24,553 nt of DNA from an uncultured Bacteroidales bacterium (lineage in GTDB: Bacteria > Bacteroidota > Bacteroidia > Bacteroidales > UBA932). A model generated the notes under the pieces. It was not told the origin of the DNA and made no database searches. It worked only from the letters and a program-made list of their open reading frames with translations. Below, piece after piece: positions 1 through 6,554 of the stretch. Positions within the stretch are counted from its first letter, which is position 1. Each line of letters opens with the position of its first letter. The stretch lies in NCBI GenBank assembly GCA_934726455.1, contig CAKVDS010000039.1:1-24553 (forward strand), in the 5' to 3' direction. The position numbers and the translations under genes were made by a program.

Positions 1-278
1 GGGTAAGCACGCTTGATGTCGCGAAGCGCCTTCTGGACTACGGATTCCATGCTCCGACCATCTATTTCCCGTTGCTTTTCCATCAGGCGATCATGATCGA
101 GCCGACTGAGACAGAATCACTTGAGACTCTTGACAGTTTCATCGAAGTCATGCGCAAGATAGCCGGTGAGGCGAAAGCAGATCCGCAACTCCTGCACTCG
201 GCGCCTCATAACACTCCTGTCGGACGTCCTGACGAGACGCGTGCCGCCCGCCAGCCGATAGTGAGATACGAAGCTTGA
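1..278 (+). CDS. gcvPB: Glycine dehydrogenase (decarboxylating) subunit 2, C-terminal part
   Basis: This is the 3' end of a gene that begins before the window, read in the frame starting at base 3 and ending at TGA 276-278. The visible 91 residues match the end of the P-protein of the glycine cleavage system, the PLP enzyme that decarboxylates glycine and passes the aminomethyl group to the lipoyl H-protein. Diagnostic stretches are DVAKRLLDYGFHAPT, IYFPLLFHQAIMIEPTETES and SAPHNTPVGRPDETRAAR, all typical of the C-terminal domain of the split or full-length P-protein. Whether it is the two-gene form (gcvPB) or the fused form (gcvP) cannot be decided, because the N-terminal part is outside. 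The downstream gene starts about 3 bp after the stop, so the two are probably co-transcribed. Confidence 0.85.
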   Translation, partial: VSTLDVAKRLLDYGFHAPTIYFPLLFHQAIMIEPTETESLETLDSFIEVMRKIAGEAKADPQLLHSAPHNTPVGRPDETRAARQPIVRYEA

Positions 279-280
279 GG

Positions 281-1099
281 ATGAAAAAGAGTTATAAAGG
301 GCTGCTCATCCTTTTGATCCCTTTCGTTGCGGGTTTCCTTGCCGGCTTTCTGGTCGGGGGAACCCGCAACAAGGAAAAAGAGATTCAGACAGAACTGCAG
401 ATCGCCGCTGAAGAAAAGGTTGAGGAAAAGGCAGACGCCGATATGGAGGCGCAGATTGAAGAAGAGTCATCTGCCGCAGATGTTCCGGGTGACGATGTGG
501 ACGGAACGGGAGAGTCCCACGCAAAGGAAGTGATCTACTATGGCAAGAGACTGAAATATGCTGCCATATTCGCAGATCTGAATCCGGCCCATCTGGATGC
601 CGCCAGAAAACTCGGCCTTCAATCCGTTCCACAGACAAGGTCGGAACTCGCAAATCTTCCAGAGCTCGTCAAAGTATCTGATAATGATTACTATGTAGTG
701 GACGACCTCAAGTACTCAATGCCATATCTGACAAGGCGTGCCGCAGAAGAACTTGATACGATAGGCAAGGCTTTCAAGGATTCGCTTTCATCAAAGAAAC
801 TTCTTGACTACAAGCTTGTAGTCTCTTCGCTGCTGCGCACCGAAGAGGATGTCAAAAGACTTCGCCGCAGCGGAAACCCCAATGCAAGCGACAATTCCGC
901 CCACTGCTACGCCACGACGTTTGACATCACCTATACACGATATTATCGAGAAGATGAGTCTGACGCATTCATGCAGCCATACGAGCTCACCAAAGTGCTC
1001 GGGGAAGTCCTGCGCGACCAGAAAAAAGCCGGAAGATGCCTGGTCAAATATGAGCGCAAAGAGCATTGCTTCCATATAACATCCACCCTGTCCGACTGA
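281..1099 (+). CDS. Membrane-anchored DUF5715 protein with M15-like zinc peptidase signature
   Basis: The protein has 272 residues from ATG 281. A TTG at 275 would add two residues but overlaps the gcvPB stop; the ATG start leaves MKKS before the membrane segment and is preferred. Residues about 6-26 form one hydrophobic segment, probably an uncleaved signal anchor. Residues about 31-80 are acidic and low in complexity, a likely periplasmic spacer. The C-terminal part resembles DUF5715 of Bacteroidota: RTEEDVKRLRR, then SAHCYATTFDI at 206-216 and EHCFHIT at 261-267. The first motif mimics the SxHxxGxAxD zinc signature of M15 D-Ala-D-Ala carboxypeptidases (Ser206, His208, Asp215), and His265 or His262 could be the third ligand. 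A periplasmic role on peptidoglycan is inferred and unproven. The gene ends in a hairpin shared with trmO. Confidence 0.7.
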   Translation: MKKSYKGLLILLIPFVAGFLAGFLVGGTRNKEKEIQTELQIAAEEKVEEKADADMEAQIEEESSAADVPGDDVDGTGESHAKEVIYYGKRLKYAAIFADLNPAHLDAARKLGLQSVPQTRSELANLPELVKVSDNDYYVVDDLKYSMPYLTRRAAEELDTIGKAFKDSLSSKKLLDYKLVVSSLLRTEEDVKRLRRSGNPNASDNSAHCYATTFDITYTRYYREDESDAFMQPYELTKVLGEVLRDQKKAGRCLVKYERKEHCFHITSTLSD

Positions 1100-1131
1100 T
1101 AAGCAACGCGCCTAATGAGGCGCGTTACTTA
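1100..1131. terminator. Hairpin between convergent DUF5715 gene and trmO
   Basis: AACGCGCC (1105-1112) pairs perfectly with GGCGCGTT (1119-1126) around a 6-base loop. After a C/A mismatch the flanks TAAG (1100-1103) and CTTA (1128-1131) also pair. It lies immediately after the stop of the plus-strand gene, and the trmO stop codon (1112-1114) falls inside it. Neither side has a long T run, so it is a weak or stem-driven bidirectional terminator. Confidence 0.55.
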
Positions 1132-1798
1132 TTTCTATGACACGCAGTGTCTCACCGCAGACAGAGAAACGTACATCGCAACCACGAAAAAGCAGGCCGT
1201 AAATCCTGTCAGGGTCGTCGTGATACTGCGGCCGAGGATCTTCCGCAAGCAATTCCCGGAGAGCATCCAGCTCCCGTGCTTGGAACAAAGTCCCGGCATC
1301 CGGAGGGAACTCCACTCCCAACTTGCTCCAGCCATTGCAGTCGGTAAAGCCGCTGCGTATGCCGGCATGGCTGTCAGCATATTCTATATACGGCTTGATA
1401 TCGAATATCGGTGTGCCGTCTGCAAGATCAGCCCCGAGGACATCAATGATCCCGGAGGCGCAATCCACGGAAGATATCTTCACAGAACTCAGCCCCAGAG
1501 GGTTCGGGCGGAAAGGGGAGCGTGAGGCGAAAACCCCCACACGCGCATTTCCTCCAAGACGTGGTGGACGCACCGTGAGATGCGTTGCAGATGTCTCCCG
1601 ATTGAGGTTGAATCCCCATATCAGCCACAGATAATCAAAATTCTCAAGTCCACGGAGAGCGTCCTGTGAGCGGAACTCTTTCTCAAGCACCACCTGCCCG
1701 GACAATGAAGGAGCAAGCCCGGACTGTCTCGGAAGTCCGAACTTGCCCTCTACTGGAGAACGGAAATATGCTATAGGCCTAATTTCCACTTGGTTCAC
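1112..1798 (-). CDS. trmO: tRNA (adenine(37)-N6)-methyltransferase TrmO
   Basis: The 228-residue protein is of the TrmO/TsaA (YaeB) family, which uses SAM to methylate N6 of the t6A37 base next to the anticodon of certain tRNAs. Signature stretches are YFRSPVEGKFGLPRQ (residues 11-25), the family's RVGVFASRSPFRPNPLGLS (86-104), and DIKPYIEYADS in the second half. Length is close to that of the E. coli enzyme. The gene is last in a minus-strand set of three: its ATG at 1798 lies 20 bp inside the end of the M23 gene, which suggests translational coupling. Its own stop is embedded in the 1100-1131 hairpin. TrmO does not obviously work with its two operon partners; the link looks like chance or housekeeping grouping. 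Confidence 0.92.
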   Translation of the reverse strand: MNQVEIRPIAYFRSPVEGKFGLPRQSGLAPSLSGQVVLEKEFRSQDALRGLENFDYLWLIWGFNLNRETSATHLTVRPPRLGGNARVGVFASRSPFRPNPLGLSSVKISSVDCASGIIDVLGADLADGTPIFDIKPYIEYADSHAGIRSGFTDCNGWSKLGVEFPPDAGTLFQARELDALRELLAEDPRPQYHDDPDRIYGLLFRGCDVRFSVCGETLRVIEISNAPH

Positions 1799-3044
1799 CC
1801 GTAACCTCCTCAGACACTGGTGCAGACATCGCTCCAGCCTCGATCATATATTTGTCATACAAGGCATTGAACTCCTGCATATACTTCTTGTTCAAAGGCT
1901 CCGATGCCGGAGAATTGAGGGAAAGCGGGTCGATAGGACGTCCTTTCTCCCAGATGCGGAAATCAAGATGCGGCCCTGTCGCTGTACCGGTGGCACCGAC
2001 ATAGCCTATGAGCTGTCCCTGCGATACACGGGTACCCGCCTTGATTCCCTTTGCAAACTTCGACAGGTGCATATAGCAGCTTTCATAGCCCTGCATGTGC
2101 TTGATACGGATGCGGTTTCCGCCGCCTGTCGGATCCCAGCCGCACTTTGTCACGACGCCATCTCCGATGGCATGCACTTCAGTGCCTGTAGGAGCGGCAT
2201 AATCAACTGCGGTATGCGCCTTTACCTTTCCGGTCACAGGATGCTTGCGGTGATAAGAAAAACGGCTGCTTATACGGTTATACTTCAGAGGCGCCTTGAG
2301 GAACATCCGCTTCAAGCTCACTCCTCCCTTGTCCCAGTAAGTGTTGCCGCCACCTTCCGCGGTCTGGAAACGGACAGCGGCCACCTGCTTGCCGTCACTT
2401 CCGCTGAAGAGGCTGAAATGTACGGTATCTATGGATACGACCTCATTTTCGCAGACGGTCTGGGAATAGATGACACGGAAACGGTCACCCTCCCTGAGGG
2501 TAAAGAAATTCACGCTCCACTGGTAAATATCCGCCAGGCTCATTATGAGATTGGGGGAGGCCCCGGCAGCTTTCATGTCGTTCCAGAGCGAACTGCGGAT
2601 CGTGACATCGGCGAGTTTCCGTTGCTTCTCCACAGGTTTGTCCACATTCCATATCGCAAGCGAATCCGAGCATTGGAACACCGTTGAGCGCACACGGTCC
2701 TGCTCGTAGACCACATAACGCAGAACCTTGCTGCTGTCCGTCTGGTCGTAATATGCATGAATATGGTTGCCGGCACGCATCTTACGCAAGTCGAACACAT
2801 CACGGCTGCAAAGCGTGCTGAGAGTATACGCATCAGAAGCGCTCATCCCGAGACGCCGCATCAATACGGAGAACGTATCACCGCTGCGGAGCACTGTAGT
2901 GTCGGCAACATATTTGTCTGTATAGAACCCGAGCGGCGGGGGAGTGTCATCAATCCCGCTACCGTCTGAAGAGTTTTCTCCCTTAGGCCCGCAGGCGGCC
3001 GTAAAAATCGCTAAAACCACCAAAAGATAGTACCGTGTCTTCAT
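1779..3044 (-). CDS. M23 (LytM-type) peptidase lipoprotein
   Basis: The protein has 421 residues. Residues 1-18 are a lipoprotein signal peptide with the lipobox TAAC and Cys18 as lipidation site, so it should be membrane-attached in the periplasm. Residues about 45-225 resemble the OapA/LysM-like N-terminal region of MepM-type endopeptidases (RSGDTFSVLMRRLGMSASDA). The LytM domain covers about 250-375: HTAVD (His277, Asp281), MHLS (His326) and GPHLDFRI. The closing HxH motif is HLD (His359, Asp361), so one canonical zinc-ligand His is Asp. The likely role is cutting peptide cross-links in peptidoglycan or helping an amidase do so. The gene starts 6 bp after the upstream ATPase gene and overlaps trmO downstream. 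Confidence 0.85.
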   Translation of the reverse strand: MKTRYYLLVVLAIFTAACGPKGENSSDGSGIDDTPPPLGFYTDKYVADTTVLRSGDTFSVLMRRLGMSASDAYTLSTLCSRDVFDLRKMRAGNHIHAYYDQTDSSKVLRYVVYEQDRVRSTVFQCSDSLAIWNVDKPVEKQRKLADVTIRSSLWNDMKAAGASPNLIMSLADIYQWSVNFFTLREGDRFRVIYSQTVCENEVVSIDTVHFSLFSGSDGKQVAAVRFQTAEGGGNTYWDKGGVSLKRMFLKAPLKYNRISSRFSYHRKHPVTGKVKAHTAVDYAAPTGTEVHAIGDGVVTKCGWDPTGGGNRIRIKHMQGYESCYMHLSKFAKGIKAGTRVSQGQLIGYVGATGTATGPHLDFRIWEKGRPIDPLSLNSPASEPLNKKYMQEFNALYDKYMIEAGAMSAPVSEEVTGEPSGN

Positions 3045-3050
3045 CTGTAC

Positions 3051-4607
3051 CTATTTTATAAGATTCCCGAGAATGCTCCGGGTCAGGGTCCGCAGCGCAC
3101 TCGAAGCCGCGCTGGATATGGCCTTGTCAGCCACGCTCTTACGGGATTTGCTCTTTTTCCCCGATATCGCATTGGCGGCGGCTGTCCCCGCGCTGCGGCT
3201 GACACTGGTGATGGCGGCGGTAGCCGCCGCCGTAAGCACAGCCCCTCCTATCTTGGCAGCCTTGCTCCGGCCGGCACGCGAATCTTTCTCCGCCTTGAGC
3301 CGCTCCTGTTCCTCAGCGGCGCGCCGGCTGTCAGCAAGCAGAACTTCAAACGCGGATTCCCGGTCAATCGGAGTATCATATTTGCCCCGGAGAGGCGAGG
3401 AGTTGCGGATGTCCGACCTCTGTCCCCCGGTAATCGCCCCTATCTGGCTCAGCGGAAAGAGGATCTTCGCGCGCTGCACCACGGACGGGGCACCATTCTC
3501 ATCAAGAAAACTCACAAGAGCCTCTCCGGTCGAAAGGTTCATGATCGCATCTTCAGTCTTGAACTCAGGATTGGCCCTGAATGTCTCGGCGGCAGCCCTC
3601 ACTGCTTTCTGATCCTTGGGGGTGTATGCGCGGAGAGCGTGCTGAACGCGGTTGCCCAACTGGCCAAGCACAGTATCGGGGATGTCGGAAGGGCTTTGTG
3701 TAATGAAATACACCCCGACTCCCTTGCTGCGGATAAGCCTGATGACCTGTTCTATTTTGGACACCAGAGCCGGAGACGTATCAGAAAAGAGAGTATGGGC
3801 CTCATCAAAGAAAAATACGAGTCTCGGAAGTTCGGAATCTCCTGTTTCCGGCAGGGTATCGAAAATCTCCGACAGAAGCCACAACAAGAAGGAGGAATAA
3901 AGCTTCGGATTCTGCATCAGTTTGTCGGCCGCCAGCACACTCATCACCCCTTTCCCGCCCTCGACGGCGAACAGATCATCAATATCAAACGAAGGCTCGC
4001 CGAAAAACTTGTCCGCCCCTTCGTTCTCCAGAGACAAGATCGCTCTCTGTATAGCCCCGATGCTGGCAGATGTGACACTGCCGTACTGCTCGCGCAACTC
4101 TGCGGCGTGCTGCGAGACATATCCGAGCATTGCACGCAGGTCCTTGATGTCAATCAGCAGCAGCCCCCTTTCATCAGCTACACGGAAGACTATGTCCAGC
4201 ACACCGGACTGGACATCATTGAGTCCCAGAAGACGGCTCAGAAGCTGCGGCCCCATATCAGATATTGTGGTGCGCATAGGATGGCCCTGTTCTCCGAATA
4301 CATCATAAAAACGCACCGGACAACCCTCAAAATGAGGGGCTTCCATACCGAATTCCGCACAGCGTTTCTCTATGAAAGAAGTCATCCTGCCGGGCTGGCT
4401 TATCCCGGACAGATCCCCCTTCATGTCAGCCATGAAGCATGGCACCCCGGCCTGGCTGAAAGTTTCCGCGATGACTTGCAGAGACACTGTCTTTCCGGTA
4501 CCGGTAGCCCCGGCAATAAGCCCATGTCTGTTGGCCATACGGCCTACAATACTTATCGGCCCAGAAGGTGCGTGGGCCACGTATAATCCTTTTTCCTTAT
4601 CGTACAT
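3051..4607 (-). CDS. YjgR/DUF853-type HerA-like P-loop ATPase
   Basis: The protein has 518 residues from ATG 4607; the frame can be extended to a TTG at 4616, but ATG gives the normal family start MYDKEKG. It is of the DUF853 (YjgR) branch of HerA/FtsK-like hexameric ATPases. The Walker A motif is GATGTGKT (33-40), the Walker B motif LVFFFDEAH (263-271), and Arg320 in GNRVQHALRAYTP is the likely arginine finger. Residues about 425-450 are charged and helical; the last 70 residues are Ala/Ser/Lys-rich. The substrate is not established for this family; DNA or protein translocation is possible. It is the first gene of the ATPase-M23-trmO operon and is transcribed divergently from aqpZ. A TAAATTTG promoter box ends only 6 bases before the ATG. 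Confidence 0.85.
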   Translation of the reverse strand: MYDKEKGLYVAHAPSGPISIVGRMANRHGLIAGATGTGKTVSLQVIAETFSQAGVPCFMADMKGDLSGISQPGRMTSFIEKRCAEFGMEAPHFEGCPVRFYDVFGEQGHPMRTTISDMGPQLLSRLLGLNDVQSGVLDIVFRVADERGLLLIDIKDLRAMLGYVSQHAAELREQYGSVTSASIGAIQRAILSLENEGADKFFGEPSFDIDDLFAVEGGKGVMSVLAADKLMQNPKLYSSFLLWLLSEIFDTLPETGDSELPRLVFFFDEAHTLFSDTSPALVSKIEQVIRLIRSKGVGVYFITQSPSDIPDTVLGQLGNRVQHALRAYTPKDQKAVRAAAETFRANPEFKTEDAIMNLSTGEALVSFLDENGAPSVVQRAKILFPLSQIGAITGGQRSDIRNSSPLRGKYDTPIDRESAFEVLLADSRRAAEEQERLKAEKDSRAGRSKAAKIGGAVLTAAATAAITSVSRSAGTAAANAISGKKSKSRKSVADKAISSAASSALRTLTRSILGNLIK

Positions 4608-4613
4608 AATTTT

Positions 4614-4621
4614 CAAATTTA
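4614..4621 (-). promoter_or_regulatory. -7 promoter box TAAATTTG for the YjgR-M23-trmO operon
   Basis: On the minus strand this reads TAAATTTG, a perfect match to the Bacteroidota -7 consensus TAnnTTTG. The ATG at 4607 follows after six bases, so the expected start site falls on or next to the start codon and the mRNA would be close to leaderless. I see no convincing TTTG -33 element about 20 bases upstream, which lowers confidence. Confidence 0.4.
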
Positions 4622-4710
4622 CGAAAAAAGTTCCTATAATTGCACCGGATTAGGCCCCCGCCTGTGAACAAACCATGATTTTCACCAGAAAAGGGCCATA
4701 GAATTTTTAG

Positions 4711-5385
4711 ATGATGAAAAAGTATTTCGCTGAATTTGTCGGAACCATGGTTCTGACCCTTCTCGGCTGCGGCACGGCTGTATTCGTCGGCTGCGGCACA
4801 ACTGCCGGCGTAGTCGGCACCGCACTGGCATTCGGTCTTTCTGTCGTGGCCATGGCCTACACCATCGGCGGCATCTCAGGCTGCCACATCAACCCCGCAA
4901 TCACGCTCGGCGTAGCCATCTCCGGCAGGATGAGCTGGAAAGACGCGTTCGGCTACTGGGCCGGCCAGATTCTCGGAGGCATTTTGGGGGCCGCAATTCT
5001 CTATCTCATAGTAACGGTCACCGGCGCCCCAGGAGCGATGGGGGATCCTTCTGGACTCGGAGCCAACGGTGTCGCAAACGCCGGCGGTCCTGCGGGCGCC
5101 CTGCTCGTGGAGCTGATAGCGACATTCATCTTTGTGCTTGTCGTGCTCGGAACCACTGACGAGAAAAAAGGAGCGGGCAATTTTGCCGGTCTCGCAATCG
5201 GATTGAGCCTCGTGCTGATCCACCTCGTATGCATCAATCTCACCGGCACTTCCGTCAATCCGGCACGTTCATTGGGACCGGCCCTGTTCGTCGGAGGTGA
5301 AGCCTTGAGCAATGTCTGGGTCTTCTTTGCCGGCCCTCTGGCAGGCGGTGCTCTCGCCGCCCTTGTCTGGAAAGCATTGAAATAG
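4711..5385 (+). CDS. aqpZ: Aquaporin Z (water channel)
   Basis: The 224-residue inner-membrane protein is of the MIP family with six transmembrane segments and two half-helices. Both NPA boxes are intact: NPA 61-63 (CHINPAITLGV) and NPA 183-185 (TSVNPARSLGP). The aromatic/arginine filter reads Phe41, His171, Thr180 and Arg186, which matches E. coli AqpZ (Phe, His, Thr, Arg) and predicts a water-selective channel; glycerol facilitators lack the His. Length is close to AqpZ. The gene has two consecutive ATG codons at 4711 and 4714, and either could be used. It is a single-gene unit, divergent from the ATPase operon and closed by the terminator at 5409-5440. Confidence 0.93.
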   Translation: MMKKYFAEFVGTMVLTLLGCGTAVFVGCGTTAGVVGTALAFGLSVVAMAYTIGGISGCHINPAITLGVAISGRMSWKDAFGYWAGQILGGILGAAILYLIVTVTGAPGAMGDPSGLGANGVANAGGPAGALLVELIATFIFVLVVLGTTDEKKGAGNFAGLAIGLSLVLIHLVCINLTGTSVNPARSLGPALFVGGEALSNVWVFFAGPLAGGALAALVWKALK

Positions 5386-5408
5386 AACTTGTACATATAT
5401 TTAAAAGC

Positions 5409-5440
5409 AGAGCGGAGCCGCACAGGCCCCGCTCTTTTTT
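5409..5440 (+). terminator. Rho-independent terminator after aqpZ
   Basis: AGAGCGG (5409-5415) pairs with CCGCTCT (5429-5435), with an inner GCC/GGC pairing (5417-5419 with 5425-5427), followed by TTTTTT on the plus strand. It lies 24 bp after the aqpZ stop and isolates aqpZ from the recombinase gene. Confidence 0.85.
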
Positions 5441-5458
5441 GTTTAACAAAATCCAATC

Positions 5459-6367
5459 ATGAGCATCACAACAGCAAGTTTCAATGCCTACATCAGCAGA
5501 CTTTCGTCAAGGATGAAAGAGTCCGGGCAATTTGGAACAGCCCGCAACTACGTCAGGGCAAAGAACAGTTTCACAAGATTTCTGAAATCCAGCCAAACCG
5601 GCAACGCTGAGATAAATGAGAAGTTGATATGCGCCTACAGCGACTACCTTATCGGGCTCGGACTCGTACGCAACACAACCTCTTTCTATATGAGGATTCT
5701 GCGTTCAGCATACAACAAGGCTGTTTCTGAAGGCCTGGGAGAGCAGACAATGCCGTTCAGGAGGGTTTATACCGGCGTCGACACCACCCGCAAGCGGGCT
5801 CTGAATGAAAACGACATCCGTAAACTGCTGAAGATGAACCTGCATTCTGACAAGAACATGGAACTGGCACGCGACCTTTTCGCATTCAGTTATTTCACCC
5901 GCGGCATGTCATTCGTGGACATGTCATTCCTCAAGAGAAAGGACGTCGGCAACGGGGCCGTCACGTACATAAGGAGAAAGACTGGCCAAAAGATGTCCAT
6001 AAAATCCGAACCGTGCATCCAGAAGATAATAAGCAAGTACGCCACGGGGAAGAGGGAGTACATTTTCCCGCTGTTGACGAGCACTGACCCGCAAAAAGCG
6101 TACAGAGAATATGAAAGCGCCTTGTCCTGGTACAACCGTACGCTCAAATCGCTGGCGCTGAAAAGCGGAATAAGGGAGGGGTTGACCTCATACGTGTCAC
6201 GCCACAGCTGGGCCACTTCAGCCAGGGATCACCACGTGTCACTGTCAGTCATAAGCGCCGGGATGGGGCATACATCGGAGAAGACCACGAGAATCTACCT
6301 CACCTCGATGGACAATTCGGAAATAGATGCGGCAAACAGGAAACTGCTGGCAGTCTTAAACATATAA
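5459..6367 (+). CDS. Tyrosine-type site-specific recombinase, stand-alone
   Basis: The protein has 302 residues. Residues about 5-95 form a SAM-like core-binding domain of the type found in Bacteroides recombinases (phage_int_SAM_5 type); about 112-300 is the catalytic domain. Visible catalytic residues are Arg148 (YFTRGMS), Lys174 (RRKTGQK), Arg248 (VSRHSW), His271 (GMGHTSEKTT) and the nucleophile Tyr280 (RIYLTS). The usual HxxR motif has Tyr245 in place of His, which I recall as common in this Bacteroidota subfamily. Such enzymes act as integrases or as invertases that flip promoters of surface genes. Neighbours are housekeeping genes and no excisionase or phage gene is visible, so a resident invertase or a remnant is more likely than an active element. 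Its stop codon touches the terminator of tRNA-Phe. Confidence 0.85.
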   Translation: MSITTASFNAYISRLSSRMKESGQFGTARNYVRAKNSFTRFLKSSQTGNAEINEKLICAYSDYLIGLGLVRNTTSFYMRILRSAYNKAVSEGLGEQTMPFRRVYTGVDTTRKRALNENDIRKLLKMNLHSDKNMELARDLFAFSYFTRGMSFVDMSFLKRKDVGNGAVTYIRRKTGQKMSIKSEPCIQKIISKYATGKREYIFPLLTSTDPQKAYREYESALSWYNRTLKSLALKSGIREGLTSYVSRHSWATSARDHHVSLSVISAGMGHTSEKTTRIYLTSMDNSEIDAANRKLLAVLNI

Positions 6368-6397
6368 AAAAAAGGAGACCGATTAAGTCGGTCTCCT
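6366..6397 (-). terminator. Rho-independent terminator of tRNA-Phe
   Basis: On the minus strand AGGAGACCGA (6397-6388) pairs with TCGGTCTCCT (6382-6373) around a 5-base loop, followed by a run of eight T. The orientation of the T run shows that it serves the tRNA, whose 3' end is 5 bp away. The TAA stop of the recombinase gene (6365-6367) overlaps the tract. Confidence 0.85.
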
Positions 6398-6401
6398 CAA
6401 G

Positions 6402-6474
6402 TGGTGCTGGCAGGAGTTGAACCGGCGACACATGGATTTTCAGTCCATTGCTCTACCACCTGAGCTACAGCACC
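6402..6474 (-). tRNA. tRNA-Phe (anticodon GAA)
   Basis: The 73-nt cloverleaf is complete without an encoded CCA. The acceptor stem is GGTGCTG/CAGCACC with discriminator A; the D stem is GCTC/GAGC; the anticodon stem-loop is ATGGA-CTGAAAA-TCCAT with anticodon GAA, which decodes phenylalanine. The T arm is GCCGG-TTCAACT-CCTGC: four of five pairs form, but the middle one is C opposite T. It has its own promoter (6495-6525) and terminator (6366-6397). It is not in a tRNA cluster. Confidence 0.93.
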
Positions 6475-6494
6475 TCATTGCCCTAACGGGAATG

Positions 6495-6525
6495 CAAAGG
6501 TAGACAAAAAATATGAACCTGCAAA
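6495..6525 (-). promoter_or_regulatory. Promoter of tRNA-Phe
   Basis: On the minus strand TTTG (6525-6522) is followed after exactly 19 bases by TACCTTTG (6502-6495). This is a full match to the Bacteroidota primary sigma consensus TTTG-N19-TAnnTTTG. The mature tRNA begins 20 bases after the -7 box, leaving a short 5' leader for RNase P. Confidence 0.8.
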
Positions 6526-6554
6526 TGTTCGGGCAAAGTTTTTTGAAAAAAAAT

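Noticed and set aside
1743..2687. A 314-codon plus-strand open frame opposite the M23 gene
   Set aside because: No family pattern; the minus-strand frame has a lipobox and LytM motifs.
5386..6474. An integrative element with attachment sites at tRNA-Phe
   Set aside because: I looked for a second copy of the tRNA 3' end and for phage or conjugation genes; none is visible, so no element boundaries can be drawn.
6475..6554. A terminator for patB in the T-rich stretch before tRNA-Phe
   Set aside because: The T and A runs at 6538-6552 do not form a GC-containing stem, and the region mostly holds the tRNA promoter.
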